A program made the position numbers and the translations under genes. The notes beneath the pieces are model-generated. The model had not been told where the DNA came from. It ran no database searches and saw only the letters and a list, made by a program, of their open reading frames with translations. Of a stretch of 64,000 nt of DNA, positions 24,863 through 34,188 are shown in pieces; position 1 is the stretch's first letter, and the number at the start of each line of letters is the position of its first letter. The DNA comes from CAWDMN01 sp963803155 (GTDB lineage: Bacteria; Acidobacteriota; Terriglobia; Versatilivoradales; Versatilivoraceae): NCBI GenBank assembly GCA_963803155.1, contig CAWDMN010000074.1, positions 1-64,000 of the forward strand, in the 5' to 3' direction.

Positions 24863-25654
24863 ATGGTACGTTGCGTCAGTATTTTAGGACACTATTTTTT
24901 CCAATATCTGAAAGCTCGGTTGGCCTATCAGGGCGATTTTCTCATAGCGGTTTTTACCAGCTTTTGTGCGACATTGGCCAGCTTTAGTTTTATCTATGTA
25001 TTGTTTTATCGCGTCAGCTCGCTCCAGGGATGGCGATTCGAAGAGTTGATGTTTATTTATGGGTTCTCGCTCTGTTGCCTGGGTTTTTTCAATGTGCTCA
25101 GTTTGAATCTGTATGAATTTGGGGAACGCTACATCATCGAGGGACGATTCGATCAATTGTTGCTGCGGCCTTTGCATTCGCTGTTTCAAGTCCTATTCGA
25201 AACTTTCCGCTTGGAATCCTTTCAGGAGGTCATCTCTGGGGGAGTATTGATGATCTATTCCTCCCGGCAATTAGCCTTGCTTTGGCCATGGTGGACGATC
25301 GTTCTGCTCCCCATCATGCTTCTCTCCGGGGTGGTGATTTATCTGAGTATCTTCACGCTACTGACCAGTGTCAGTTTCTGGTTTGAAGACCGGATCGGGA
25401 TTACCCCCCCAATTTATAATATGATCCCCTTTGGCCGGTATCCTACGACTATTTACAATGTATTCCTCCAATTCATGCTGAGTTGGATTGTTCCGTTCGC
25501 TTTTGCCTCTTTTTATCCTACGACACTCTTTCTGAATCGGCATGAATACCTGGTTCTTTTTCTGCTCACGCCTTTGGTGGCTTTGAGTTTTGCCGCATTG
25601 GCTTTGGCCATGTGGAATTATGGAGTAAAGAATTACCAGAGTGTCGGCAATTGA
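24863..25654 (+). CDS. ABC-2 family permease, second
   Basis: A 263-residue inner-membrane protein, the partner of the preceding permease. Several membrane spans are visible (FLIAVFTSFCATLASFSFIY, VVIYLSIFTLLTSVSFWF, FLLTPLVALSFAALALAMW). The motif RYIIEGRFDQLLLRPL corresponds to the cytoplasmic coupling region of PF06182 permeases. The ATPase, first permease and this gene form one plus-strand unit. Confidence 0.9.
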   Translation: MVRCVSILGHYFFQYLKARLAYQGDFLIAVFTSFCATLASFSFIYVLFYRVSSLQGWRFEELMFIYGFSLCCLGFFNVLSLNLYEFGERYIIEGRFDQLLLRPLHSLFQVLFETFRLESFQEVISGGVLMIYSSRQLALLWPWWTIVLLPIMLLSGVVIYLSIFTLLTSVSFWFEDRIGITPPIYNMIPFGRYPTTIYNVFLQFMLSWIVPFAFASFYPTTLFLNRHEYLVLFLLTPLVALSFAALALAMWNYGVKNYQSVGN

Positions 25655-26223
25655 GATAAATGCGGAGTTTTGCAGGGAGAGATGGGGAGATCGATGAGCG
25701 TGAGACAAAGGAATATCATCCAGCCCATGGGTGGCTCCACAGAAAATCCTAGCTAGGCCAAGGTGGAGCGGGCACGAGTGACCGCCGTCACCGGTGCACC
25801 TGGCTCGGCAGGCGAGGTTAGCCCAGCGACGCGCGAAGGATCGCGCGTCCCATCTTGTTTTCATCTTCTTGTTGAGCCAGCCGTGCCGGCATGGTGAGCT
25901 CCTCAGAGAATCAAACGGGTGCAAATCACCTTCGATAAAGGATTGAATCGGTTGCTTTGCTGGTTCGTGCGGGATCTGGAGTACTACAGTCAAGGGCGAA
26001 GCTTTCAAACCGAGACAGTGGCAGAATGTGCAGTCGATCAGGATTACGAGTGGACGGGATAATTTTATCCGGCTAATCCGCCACTCATTTTCCCTAGTCT
26101 AGACAAAGGTCTTTCGGGTTACAATTCTCAGAACGCACAGTGTCCTTCGGGAACGGATATTTAAGATTCGTTGTTATGCATGATATGTATGAGAGTGATT
26201 GTACATTGCCCTAGGAGCCGAAT
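25655..26223. other. Intergenic region with GC-rich palindromes and a tiny open frame
   Basis: About 570 bases without a secure gene. The segment 25745-25860 is distinctly GC-rich and full of palindromes (listed separately). An open frame at 25919-26062 from GTG encodes 47 residues (starts VQITFDKGLNRLLCWF), with protein-like composition but no ribosome site. It may be a gene remnant. An AGGAG ribosome site for galT lies at the right end. Confidence 0.5.
25778..25849. repeat. GC-rich palindromic element
   Basis: Three palindromes in about 70 bases: GTGAC-CGCC-GTCAC (25778-25791), GGTGCACC (25793-25800) and a perfect 9-bp stem GACGCGCGA/TCGCGCGTC around AGGA (25828-25849). Base composition contrasts sharply with both flanks. 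It looks like a dispersed repetitive element; only one copy is in the window. Confidence 0.65.
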
Positions 26224-27267
26224 GTGAATTTTAGTGATTTCCCGCATCGCCGCTATAATCCGCTGATTGATGAATGGGTGCTCTGTTCTCCGCATCGCAC
26301 CAAGCGTCCCTGGCAGGGACGGGTGGAGCCCCCTGCTCTTGAAAATCTTCCGCATTACGATCCGAAATGCTATCTCTGTCCCGGGAATGAACGGGCGGGA
26401 GGAATGAAAAATCCTGCCTATCCATCCACCTTTGTTTTTACCAATGACTTTGCATCGTTGATGCCCGGCAATGAGGACTGGACAATTAATGAAAAAGGTT
26501 TGATTCGGGCCCATGCGGAGCCAGGGACATGCCGCGTCATCTGTTTTTCTCCCCGTCACGATTTGACATTGCCGTTGATGGAAGCGGGGGATATCAGGAA
26601 CGTGATTGATACCTGGGTTGAAGAATATGCGGAATTGGGCACCAAAGAGTGGATTAATTATGTGCAGATTTTTGAGAACAAAGGCAGCATCATGGGATGC
26701 AGCAATCCGCATCCCCATTGTCAAATTTGGTCGACCCATCATATCCCGCAAATTCCCGCGAAGAAATTAACGGCACAGAAAAATTATGCTCAAAGTCATC
26801 TAAGGGATTTGCTTGGCGATTATTTGGCTCTGGAAATTGAAAAACAGGATCGCATCATTTGCCGAAACGAACATTGGGTGGTGCTGGTGCCATTTTGGGC
26901 TGTCTGGCCCTACGAAGCTATGCTGATCCCTGTCCGTCGGGTTCCCGATTTGCCGGCTTTGACGAATGAAGAGCGCGATGCTTTGTCCGATGTAATCAAA
27001 CGCCTGACTACGCGGTACGACAATATTTTCAACGCCTCCTTCCCCTACTCCATGGGCTGGCACTCCCGTCCAACCGATGGAGAAGAACACCCTTACTGGC
27101 GTCTGCATGCGGTTTATTATCCGCCATTGTTGAGGTCAGCCGCTATCAAGAAATTCCTGGTGGGATATGAAATGACCGCCGAACCGCAACGGGATATCAC
27201 TCCTGAACAAGCGGCCGCAAGATTGAGGGAAATGTCGGAAGTTCATTATCTGCGGCAGCTTTCTTAG
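26224..27267 (+). CDS. galT: Galactose-1-phosphate uridylyltransferase
   Basis: 347 residues, GTG start with an AGGAG ribosome site 7 bases upstream. The enzyme exchanges UMP between UDP-glucose and galactose-1-phosphate (Leloir pathway). The catalytic motif GCSNPHPHCQIW is intact, with His165 the expected nucleophile, and C49/C52 (CYLCPGN) form the zinc site. NPLIDEWVLCSPHRTKRPWQG-type substrate loops are present in the first 32 residues. It opens the sugar locus and would process galactose freed by the alpha-galactosidase encoded at 38.1 kb. No galactokinase of the GHMP family is in the window. Confidence 0.97.
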   Translation: MNFSDFPHRRYNPLIDEWVLCSPHRTKRPWQGRVEPPALENLPHYDPKCYLCPGNERAGGMKNPAYPSTFVFTNDFASLMPGNEDWTINEKGLIRAHAEPGTCRVICFSPRHDLTLPLMEAGDIRNVIDTWVEEYAELGTKEWINYVQIFENKGSIMGCSNPHPHCQIWSTHHIPQIPAKKLTAQKNYAQSHLRDLLGDYLALEIEKQDRIICRNEHWVVLVPFWAVWPYEAMLIPVRRVPDLPALTNEERDALSDVIKRLTTRYDNIFNASFPYSMGWHSRPTDGEEHPYWRLHAVYYPPLLRSAAIKKFLVGYEMTAEPQRDITPEQAAARLREMSEVHYLRQLS

Positions 27268-27495
27268 GAAAAACGTGACTGCGCTGCTCTCTACGGCTAA
27301 GTGATCAAATCAAGTAGCACAAAGCCTAATAGAATATTGAGGGCAGCAGCATGGGAATCACAAACCAATACACGTGAAGCTGAGTGGCGGCACAAAACCA
27401 TGCAGTTAAATTTCCTCGGAAGCCAAAGAGAAAATCCCGGGGCTGAGTAATTGCGAATTTTGATGTCTTAGACTCTTGAACCCTGGTAGGTAAAG

Positions 27496-28458
27496 ATGGC
27501 AGTCATTGGAGTTGATCTCGGGGGAACAAAGCTGGCTGGAGCATTGCTGTCGCAAGAAGGCAGGGTGATGGAAGAAGAGGTCCTGTTGCTGGAACAGCGG
27601 GCCGGTCATGAAGTGGGTGATCTCATTTTCAAAATTTTGAGTGACCTAGTGGCGATGGCCGATCATTTCGGCGAAACGGTTACGGCTGCTGGCATTTCAG
27701 TCCCAGGGATCAGTCATCCCGTTGAAGGGACGGTTTGGGCGCCCAACATATCGGGATGGGAGGCTTTCCCTCTTCGCGATCTGATCACCACCCGGCTGGG
27801 CTCGAAATCGTTAGCGTTGAGTATTGAGAGTGACCGAACCTGTTCAATTTTGGGTGAACATTGGCTTGGTGCTGCCCGCGGATGCAGGGATGCCATCTTT
27901 TTGGCCGTCGGGACTGGCATTGGCGCGGGCATTCTTGTGGATGGGAGAATTCTAAGGGGACATCAGGACATTGCGGGAGCCGTCGGCTGGATGGCTTTGT
28001 CGCGGACTTATCGCCCTGAATACCAGAACTGGGGCTGCTTTGAGCATCACGCATCCGGGAATGGGATCTCCCGTTTGGTGTTGGAAAGGATAAGGACAAA
28101 TGCCGAATATGGAGGGGATTTGCGGTCTTATTTGTCCGATGGTCTTAAAGCTGAAGATGTTTTTGATGCCTATCGATCGTCAGATCCTCTGGCGGAAGCT
28201 GTTATTCATGAGGCCGTGCGTTTTTGGGGGATGGCTGTGGCCAATTTGGTGAGTTTGCTAAATCCGGAAAAAATCATTTTTGGGGGAGGAGTGTTTGGCC
28301 CTGCCGCGATGTTATTGCCTGACATTCGGGCCGAGGCGGCCCGCTGGGCACAACCTATTAGCATGGCCCAAGTTGTATTAGAACAATCTCAATTGGGCGC
28401 TAGAGCCCCGCTCCTTGGGGCGGCGGCTTTTGCTTTGAAAAAGTTAAACGATGAATGA
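27496..28458 (+). CDS. ROK-family sugar kinase, atypical
   Basis: 320 residues. The phosphate-binding VIGVDLGGTKLAGAL and the catalytic Asp in SIESDRTCSILGEHW are present, followed by the AVGTGIGAGIL adenosine-side loop. Two hallmarks differ from canonical ROK glucokinases. The sugar-binding GEIGH motif reads AGAVGWM, losing both Glu and His, and the CxCGxxGCxE zinc motif reads NWGCFEHHASG. The protein probably still phosphorylates a sugar but may have a shifted specificity. It lies between galT and a SIS isomerase. I cannot tell which monosaccharide it takes; glucose or mannose from phosphorolysis, or galactose, are options. Confidence 0.9.
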   Translation: MAVIGVDLGGTKLAGALLSQEGRVMEEEVLLLEQRAGHEVGDLIFKILSDLVAMADHFGETVTAAGISVPGISHPVEGTVWAPNISGWEAFPLRDLITTRLGSKSLALSIESDRTCSILGEHWLGAARGCRDAIFLAVGTGIGAGILVDGRILRGHQDIAGAVGWMALSRTYRPEYQNWGCFEHHASGNGISRLVLERIRTNAEYGGDLRSYLSDGLKAEDVFDAYRSSDPLAEAVIHEAVRFWGMAVANLVSLLNPEKIIFGGGVFGPAAMLLPDIRAEAARWAQPISMAQVVLEQSQLGARAPLLGAAAFALKKLNDE

Positions 28459-28476
28459 TCATAAGGAGGACCTAGA

Positions 28477-29238
28477 ATGTTGGCAACACAATGGCTGGAA
28501 CAAGTTCGAAGAGTCATGGACCAAATTGAAAAAACACAAATCAAAAACATCGAATCCGCGGCTCTCCTCATGGCGGATGCCATCCAAGTGGAGCGGTGGG
28601 TCCATGCTTTCGGATGCGGGCATGCGACAATTCCCATTGAGGAAATTTATCCGCGAATTGGCGGATTTGTAGGATTTCATCCCATACTGGAATTACCGCT
28701 TACATTTTTCACCAACATCACTGGCGAGATGGGGATTCACCAATTTCTTTTCCTCGAGCGGGCCGAAGGATTCGGGGTCGAGTTGATGAAGAGTTATCAG
28801 TTCGATTCGCGCGACGTAATGTGGATTTTCTCTCATACGGGCATTAACAATGTGAATATCGATGTGGCTCTGGAATCCAAAAAAAGAGGGATGAAGGTGA
28901 TCGTCTATGGTTCCGCCGCCGAAGGACGGAAAAGACCTCCACGGCATTCTTGTGGGAAGACTCTCTTTGATTTAGCGGACGTCGTTGTAGATACTTGTGC
29001 GCCGCTTGAAGATGCGTCAGTCCCATTGGAAAACCATTATGATAAAGTGGGCCCTGTTTCCACGATGGCCTTTGTAACAACGGCATGGATGACGGTGACC
29101 TCCGTGGCTGAAATTCTGGCAAAGCGCGGGGTGAAACTCCTGATTCATCCCACGCATAACAATCCAGGCGACACAACGGCGCGCCAGCGTCTCGATGCCG
29201 CTCTAGCTGAATACAAGAGGCGTTTGAGGGGGGTCTAA
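28477..29238 (+). CDS. SIS-domain phosphosugar isomerase-like protein (UPF0309 type)
   Basis: 253 residues with AAGGAGG 7 bases before the ATG. The SIS fold is shown by VERWVHAFGCGHATIP near the start, VMWIFSHTGINNVNIDVALE and MKVIVYGS in the middle. The pattern matches the UPF0309 subfamily, which binds phosphosugars and is often found beside ROK kinases and sugar transporters. It may isomerise a 6-phosphate sugar. It is 18 bases past the ROK gene, so the two form an operon. Confidence 0.85.
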   Translation: MLATQWLEQVRRVMDQIEKTQIKNIESAALLMADAIQVERWVHAFGCGHATIPIEEIYPRIGGFVGFHPILELPLTFFTNITGEMGIHQFLFLERAEGFGVELMKSYQFDSRDVMWIFSHTGINNVNIDVALESKKRGMKVIVYGSAAEGRKRPPRHSCGKTLFDLADVVVDTCAPLEDASVPLENHYDKVGPVSTMAFVTTAWMTVTSVAEILAKRGVKLLIHPTHNNPGDTTARQRLDAALAEYKRRLRGV

Positions 29239-29539
29239 ATCCAAGGTGGGTTGTCACGAGCAGATTCAAAGTCATCGCGGATTATTTGCAATCGTCCTTT
29301 CCCCTGGAAGTCGCTCGCAAATATTGGGGCGCAATTGTTCCATTCGTCCAGCCTTGAATTCATGCTCCTGTGATATTATGAGTGCCCAATCTCCCCGTGG
29401 GATGATGTCTTTCCTAATGCAAGTTCAGTGGTGTGTCACCCAAAGATCGTGATTTATCAGGGAAGTGTTCATAAGTCAGATCTGCCAGGAATATGATGAA
29501 GTTTTACCAAGTCCTTATCTCCACTCAAAGGCAACTAAA
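29239..29539. other. Intergenic, no gene seen
   Basis: About 300 bases between the isomerase and transporter genes. In-frame extension of the transporter to 29465 is possible but not supported. No terminator or clear promoter found. Confidence 0.4.
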
Positions 29540-30898
29540 ATGATCCTCGAATCGGCAAAGCTGTCTATAAAAGAAAAAGTAGGTTACGCCTTTGGCGATG
29601 CCGCCTCTTGCCTGTTTTGGCAGACCTTTTCGATGTTCCTGCTTTTTTTCTACACCGACATTTTTGGAATCGCCGCTGCCACTGCTGGGACAATGTTCTT
29701 GATCACCCGGATCTGGGATACTTTTTTTGATCCGATCATGGGCATCATTGCCGACCGCACTCAGACTCGTTGGGGGAAATTTCGCCCATATTTGTTGTGG
29801 ATGGCCGTTCCATTTGGCCTGATTGGCGTTTTGACTTTTACGACACCTAACTTTAGCCCCAGTGGCAAGCTGGTGTATGCGTATCTCACTTATTCCCTGA
29901 TGATGATGATCTATTCCGCGATCAACGTCCCCTACTCCGCATTGCTTGGAGTAATCTCCCCCGATTCTCAAGAACGAACCAGCGTCGCTTCCTTTCGTTT
30001 TACCTTCGCATTCATAGGGGGGCTGGTCATCCAGTGGTTCACTTTGGACTTGGTGGACTATTTGGGGAAAGGGAACAAGGCCCTGGGATTTCAAATGACA
30101 ATGGGAGTCTATGCGGTCCTGGCGGTGATCCTTTTCATTGCCACCTTTGCTTCTACGAAGGAAAGAGTTCAGCCATCCAAGGGGCAAAAGAGTTCTCTCG
30201 CGACCGATTTGAAGGATTTGATGGCCAACAAGCCCTGGTTGATCCTATGCTCTCTGGGAATTTTTACCCTTTGTTATGTCTCAGTTCGGAACGGAGCGAT
30301 TATCTACTATTTTAAATACTATGTTGGAAGCGATAAGCTGGCGGCGATGTATATGGTGGTGGGATCTTTTATGTCGATGCTCGGCACTTTTCTGATCCAA
30401 TATATTACCCCTAAAACAGGGCGGAAAAATGCTTATATCGGCTGCATGTTAATTACGACCATTGTGACAATTCTTTCTTATTGGGTGGCTCCTGGTCAAA
30501 TAGTCCTCATGTATGTATATCAGATTCTCATCAACATTATCATGGGGCCCACCTCGGCCCTGATTTGGGCGATGTATGCCGATACGGCTGATTATTCCGA
30601 GTGGAAAACGGGACGCCGCGCGACGGGCTTGATTCTCTCGGCGTCGGGGATGTCTCAAAAATTCGGATGGTCCATTGGCGGCGCGGCTGGAGGATGGCTT
30701 TTGGCAACTTATGGATTCCACGCCAATGTGGCACAATCAGTGGAGGCTCAAAATGGAATCCGGCTGATGATGAGCTTTATTCCAGCGATCGGAAGTATTC
30801 TGGCCGGGGTTGTGATGTTCTTTTACCGTTTGGATGAGAAAACCATGAAATCTGTCCAAGGTGATCTGGAAGCGCGTCGTGCCGCCAGTCCCGCCTGA
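29540..30898 (+). CDS. GPH-family sugar:cation symporter
   Basis: 452 residues from ATG 29540 (MILESAKLSIKEKVGYAFGD), a start supported by the conserved GYAFGDAASCLFWQTFSMFL opening of the glycoside-pentoside-hexuronide family. About twelve membrane helices are visible. The cytoplasmic loop DPIMGIIADRTQTRWGKFRP is the family signature, and the second-half signature IWAMYADTADYSEWKTGRR is also present. It would bring in a disaccharide with Na+ or H+ for the phosphorylases encoded next. Confidence 0.95.
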   Translation: MILESAKLSIKEKVGYAFGDAASCLFWQTFSMFLLFFYTDIFGIAAATAGTMFLITRIWDTFFDPIMGIIADRTQTRWGKFRPYLLWMAVPFGLIGVLTFTTPNFSPSGKLVYAYLTYSLMMMIYSAINVPYSALLGVISPDSQERTSVASFRFTFAFIGGLVIQWFTLDLVDYLGKGNKALGFQMTMGVYAVLAVILFIATFASTKERVQPSKGQKSSLATDLKDLMANKPWLILCSLGIFTLCYVSVRNGAIIYYFKYYVGSDKLAAMYMVVGSFMSMLGTFLIQYITPKTGRKNAYIGCMLITTIVTILSYWVAPGQIVLMYVYQILINIIMGPTSALIWAMYADTADYSEWKTGRRATGLILSASGMSQKFGWSIGGAAGGWLLATYGFHANVAQSVEAQNGIRLMMSFIPAIGSILAGVVMFFYRLDEKTMKSVQGDLEARRAASPA

Positions 30899-30979
30899 TG
30901 TTGTCTTTCGTCAAAATGAGAATCTTTTCCCCTAGAGTCATGAAGTGGCAAGGAATGCCCGAATCGAAAAGGACTTGAC

Positions 30980-33373
30980 ATGCAATATGGCTATTTTGAT
31001 GACGAACACAAGGAATATGTAATCACACGGCCGGATACTCCCCGATCTTGGAACAACTACCTGGGCAACACGGAGTATGGTTCAATCATTACAAACAACG
31101 CTGGAGGATATAGCTTCTACAAATCGGCAGCGCAGGGAAGGTTTATGCGGCTGCGTTTCAATTCCATCCCTATGGACCAACCAGGCAGATACATTTACCT
31201 GCACGATTGTGAAAGCGAGGACTTCTGGTCCGCTTCCTGGCAGCCCGTGGGCAAACCGCTGGACCAATACAAGTCTGAATGCCGCCACGGCAGTGCTTAT
31301 ACGACGATCACTTCCGAGTACTCCCAAATCAAAACTGAGATCAATTATTTTGTCCCCCTCGAAAAAAACTTCGAGTGCTGGCATTGCCGGATCACAAATA
31401 TCGGCCTCAAGAGCAGAGAGCTGCGTGCTTTCACGTATGTGGAATATGCCGGCAACTGGAGTTCCATCGATGATATGGTGAATCTGCAATACACCCAATA
31501 TATCGTCAATATGAGCACACACGGAAATATCATCGATCACGGCAGCAATGTGAATCTCCCTTCCATGCCGGAAAACTTCCAGGAAAAAGATCAAGGGAGA
31601 CATACCTTTCTTGCTGTGACGGGCGTCACTCCCAGCGGCTATGATACTGACCGTGAAGCTTTCATCGGTCCATATCGGACCTATGCAAATCCTATCGTAG
31701 TGGAACAGGGGAATTGTACCAACTCCCGTGCTATGGGGGACAATGGCTGTGGCTCATTTCAAATGAATATTGAATTGGCGCCCGGTGAATCCCGGGAATT
31801 TCTCGTTTTGATGGGGATCGGCGCCGCTGAAGAAGAGGGACGCCTGGCCATGGCGGAATTTGAGCGACTGGAAAAGGTGCAGGAGGAACTCGCAAAACTG
31901 AAATCCTACTGGCATGGCCGCCTTGAGGGATTGACTGTTGAGACATCAGATCCGGAATTCAACCATATGATGAACATGTGGAGCCCATACAATTGCCTGG
32001 TTGCTTATGCCTGGTCGCGGGCAGCCAGCCTGGTATACGCGGGTGAACGGGATGGATTGGGTTATCGTGACACGGTACAGGATATGCTGGGCGTCATGCA
32101 CGCCATCCCTGAAGAAGCGCGAGAAAGGCTGGAGTTGATGATCACCGGCCAGGTGTCTACGGGTGGAGCCATGCCCGTGGTCAAACAATTCGCTCATCAT
32201 CCGGGACATGAGCCCTTGCCGCATGAGGAAGAATATCGGGCCGATGATTGCCTCTGGCTATTTAATGCTATTCCCGCTTATGTCAAAGAAACCGGAGACA
32301 TTTCTTTTTACCAGAAGGTGCTTCCATATGCGGATCAAGGGGAAGACACGATCCTCGGTCATCTAAAACGGGCGATTCAGTTCAATCTGGAACATTGCGG
32401 TTTGCATGATCTCCCTTGTGGACTCTCTGCGGACTGGAATGACTGCATTCGCTTGGGGACAAGAGGTGAGTCTGTTTTTGTGGCTTTTCAACTGCGATAC
32501 GCCCTGGCCATTTATCTGGAAATTTGTGAAATGTTAAGGCTGGAAGTGGATGCAGGATGGGCGAGGGAAGAGCTCCAGAACTTGGATGAGCACCTGGAGC
32601 AGTATGCGTGGGATGGCGAATGGTATCTGCGCGCCTACCGGGCGGACGGATTCAAATTGGGCAGCCACACCAGCAAAGAAGGAAAGATTTTCCTCAATCC
32701 GCAATCCTGGGCCATCTTGAGTGGGCATGCAGCCCCGGATCGCGCCCTTCTGGCGATGAAATCGGTGAAGGAACAACTCGCCACTGAGTTTGGTTTGGAG
32801 ATTTGTGCGCCCCCTTATGTTCAGACCGATTTTCATGTCATGAGGGCTGCTCTTTTCAATCCGGGCATGAAGGAAAATGGGAGCATATTTACCCATATCC
32901 AAGGGTGGGCGGTCATGGCGGAAGCCCTGTTGGGACACGGGAACCAAGCCTATGAGTATTTCAAGGCGTATTTGCCATCCGCCTATAATTCTCGAGCCGA
33001 AATCCGCCAGATCGAGCCGTATGTGTATTGCCAGTCGACCCATGGCCGTCAGAGTCCAAGATTCGGCGCTTCCAGGATTCCCTGGTTGAGCGGATCGGCA
33101 ACCTGGTCTTATTACGCGGCGACTCAGTATCTGCTGGGAATTCAGCCGCAATATGCTGGCTTAAGAATTGATCCCTGTATTCCATCAGACTGGCACGGCT
33201 TTAAGGCTACGCGTTTCATCCGGAACAAGCGCATCGATATTGTTGTCATGAATCCGAACGGGGTGCAAAAGGGGGTAAAAAGGCTTTTGTTAAATGGAGA
33301 AATGTTGGAAGGATGTCTCATCCCTGAATCTGAGATGAAGACGGTCAATCAGGTGATCGTGGAAATGGGATAA
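30980..33373 (+). CDS. GH94 disaccharide phosphorylase, first (substrate uncertain)
   Basis: A 797-residue cytoplasmic enzyme of the cellobiose/chitobiose phosphorylase family. It starts MQYGYFDDEHKEYVITRPDT and keeps GGYSFY, the GERDGLGYRDTVQDMLGV segment and LSADWNDC, in which D485 is the expected general acid. The C-terminus (TVNQVIVEMG) also fits. Phosphate rather than water cleaves the bond, giving a sugar 1-phosphate. It differs strongly from the second GH94 at 34.2 kb, and some stretches recall N,N'-diacetylchitobiose phosphorylase, so it probably takes another disaccharide. Candidates include chitobiose, or a glucosyl-mannose product of the nearby epimerase; neither can be chosen by eye. 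Confidence 0.93.
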   Translation: MQYGYFDDEHKEYVITRPDTPRSWNNYLGNTEYGSIITNNAGGYSFYKSAAQGRFMRLRFNSIPMDQPGRYIYLHDCESEDFWSASWQPVGKPLDQYKSECRHGSAYTTITSEYSQIKTEINYFVPLEKNFECWHCRITNIGLKSRELRAFTYVEYAGNWSSIDDMVNLQYTQYIVNMSTHGNIIDHGSNVNLPSMPENFQEKDQGRHTFLAVTGVTPSGYDTDREAFIGPYRTYANPIVVEQGNCTNSRAMGDNGCGSFQMNIELAPGESREFLVLMGIGAAEEEGRLAMAEFERLEKVQEELAKLKSYWHGRLEGLTVETSDPEFNHMMNMWSPYNCLVAYAWSRAASLVYAGERDGLGYRDTVQDMLGVMHAIPEEARERLELMITGQVSTGGAMPVVKQFAHHPGHEPLPHEEEYRADDCLWLFNAIPAYVKETGDISFYQKVLPYADQGEDTILGHLKRAIQFNLEHCGLHDLPCGLSADWNDCIRLGTRGESVFVAFQLRYALAIYLEICEMLRLEVDAGWAREELQNLDEHLEQYAWDGEWYLRAYRADGFKLGSHTSKEGKIFLNPQSWAILSGHAAPDRALLAMKSVKEQLATEFGLEICAPPYVQTDFHVMRAALFNPGMKENGSIFTHIQGWAVMAEALLGHGNQAYEYFKAYLPSAYNSRAEIRQIEPYVYCQSTHGRQSPRFGASRIPWLSGSATWSYYAATQYLLGIQPQYAGLRIDPCIPSDWHGFKATRFIRNKRIDIVVMNPNGVQKGVKRLLLNGEMLEGCLIPESEMKTVNQVIVEMG

Positions 33374-33466
33374 TTGGAGGATGGAGAATGTAGCGGCATC
33401 TCCTCCTGATCCATTTCGACTCCTCATTTCCCTTGTCACAGTCAGGAAGCAGCACTGTTCCTTGGT

Positions 33467-34006
33467 TTATCCAATCACGCGGTGGACAAGTTCGGTCAAA
33501 TCCCGTCGCGGGGTGGCCTCAGGTGATTCAGCCGCGTAGCCGATGGGCAATATAGAAACCGGATGAACTCCTTCTGGAGCTTCAATCACTTTTTTCACTG
33601 CATCATCATTGAAGGCTCCCACCCAGATGCTGGCCAGCCCAAGGTCTGAAGTTGCCAACATGGCATAAGTGCAGGCAATGGTGGCATCTTGCAAGGTATA
33701 AAGCTGCAGTCCCCGCTTCCCATATTTTCCTTCCGCCAGTTTTGCATGGGTGCAAAAAACCAGAACCAGGGGAGCCGAAGCGATGAAATTCTGCATCCAG
33801 GCCGCTCGGGCCAGGGCATCCCGCTTGTTTTGGCTGGCGACAAGGAAAATTTCATATGCCTGCAAATTGCCCGCGGATGGTGCTAAATTAGCGGCTTCGA
33901 GAATGAGTCGAATTTTCTCCGCCTCAACTTCCTGCCTTTGAAATGAACGAACCGAGTGACGAGATTTGATTAGTTCTAAGAAGCTCACACTCCAATCCTT
34001 TCCCAT
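33467..34006 (-). CDS. Nitroreductase-family flavoprotein
   Basis: 179 residues, FMN-dependent oxidoreductase family. Motifs: LIKSRHSVRSF (FMN phosphate binding), AANLAPSAGNLQ, and the later DLGLASIWVGAF and VHPVSILPIGYA stretches, all in family order. GTG at 33988 has a better ribosome site than the ATG at 34006, so six residues may be absent. It lies antisense between two GH94 genes, interrupting an otherwise one-direction sugar locus. No link to sugar metabolism is obvious. Confidence 0.93.
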   Translation of the reverse strand: MGKDWSVSFLELIKSRHSVRSFQRQEVEAEKIRLILEAANLAPSAGNLQAYEIFLVASQNKRDALARAAWMQNFIASAPLVLVFCTHAKLAEGKYGKRGLQLYTLQDATIACTYAMLATSDLGLASIWVGAFNDDAVKKVIEAPEGVHPVSILPIGYAAESPEATPRRDLTELVHRVIG

Positions 34007-34188
34007 GAGAATGAATAAGGGGAAGCATGTTTTTCCGAGGTCTCCCCTTCTCCCATGACTTTTTTTTTACCCTTATGATATAGTCGATTCTATTATTTTG
34101 GATTTTATCTCCCCGGGAGCTTCGACCAAAAACTGCCTCATCTTTACTCAAGGTGGGCATTACTTCAATTCTAAAATGAGGAGCGTTT

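Noticed and set aside
25358..26008. Minus-strand open frame of 216 codons over the GC-rich islet
   Set aside because: It is antisense to the end of the second permease and composed of palindromic repeat sequence; a shadow frame.
25919..26062. 47-residue open frame VQITFDKG...
   Set aside because: Protein-like composition but GTG start without ribosome site and no recognised family; kept only as a possible remnant in the intergenic note.
27290..27400. Possible decayed reverse copy of the 92-bp repeat (GTGGCGGCACAAAACC, AGGGCAGCAGCA, TAGCACAAAGC)
   Set aside because: Matches are only 11-16 bases and out of order, so chance cannot be excluded by eye.
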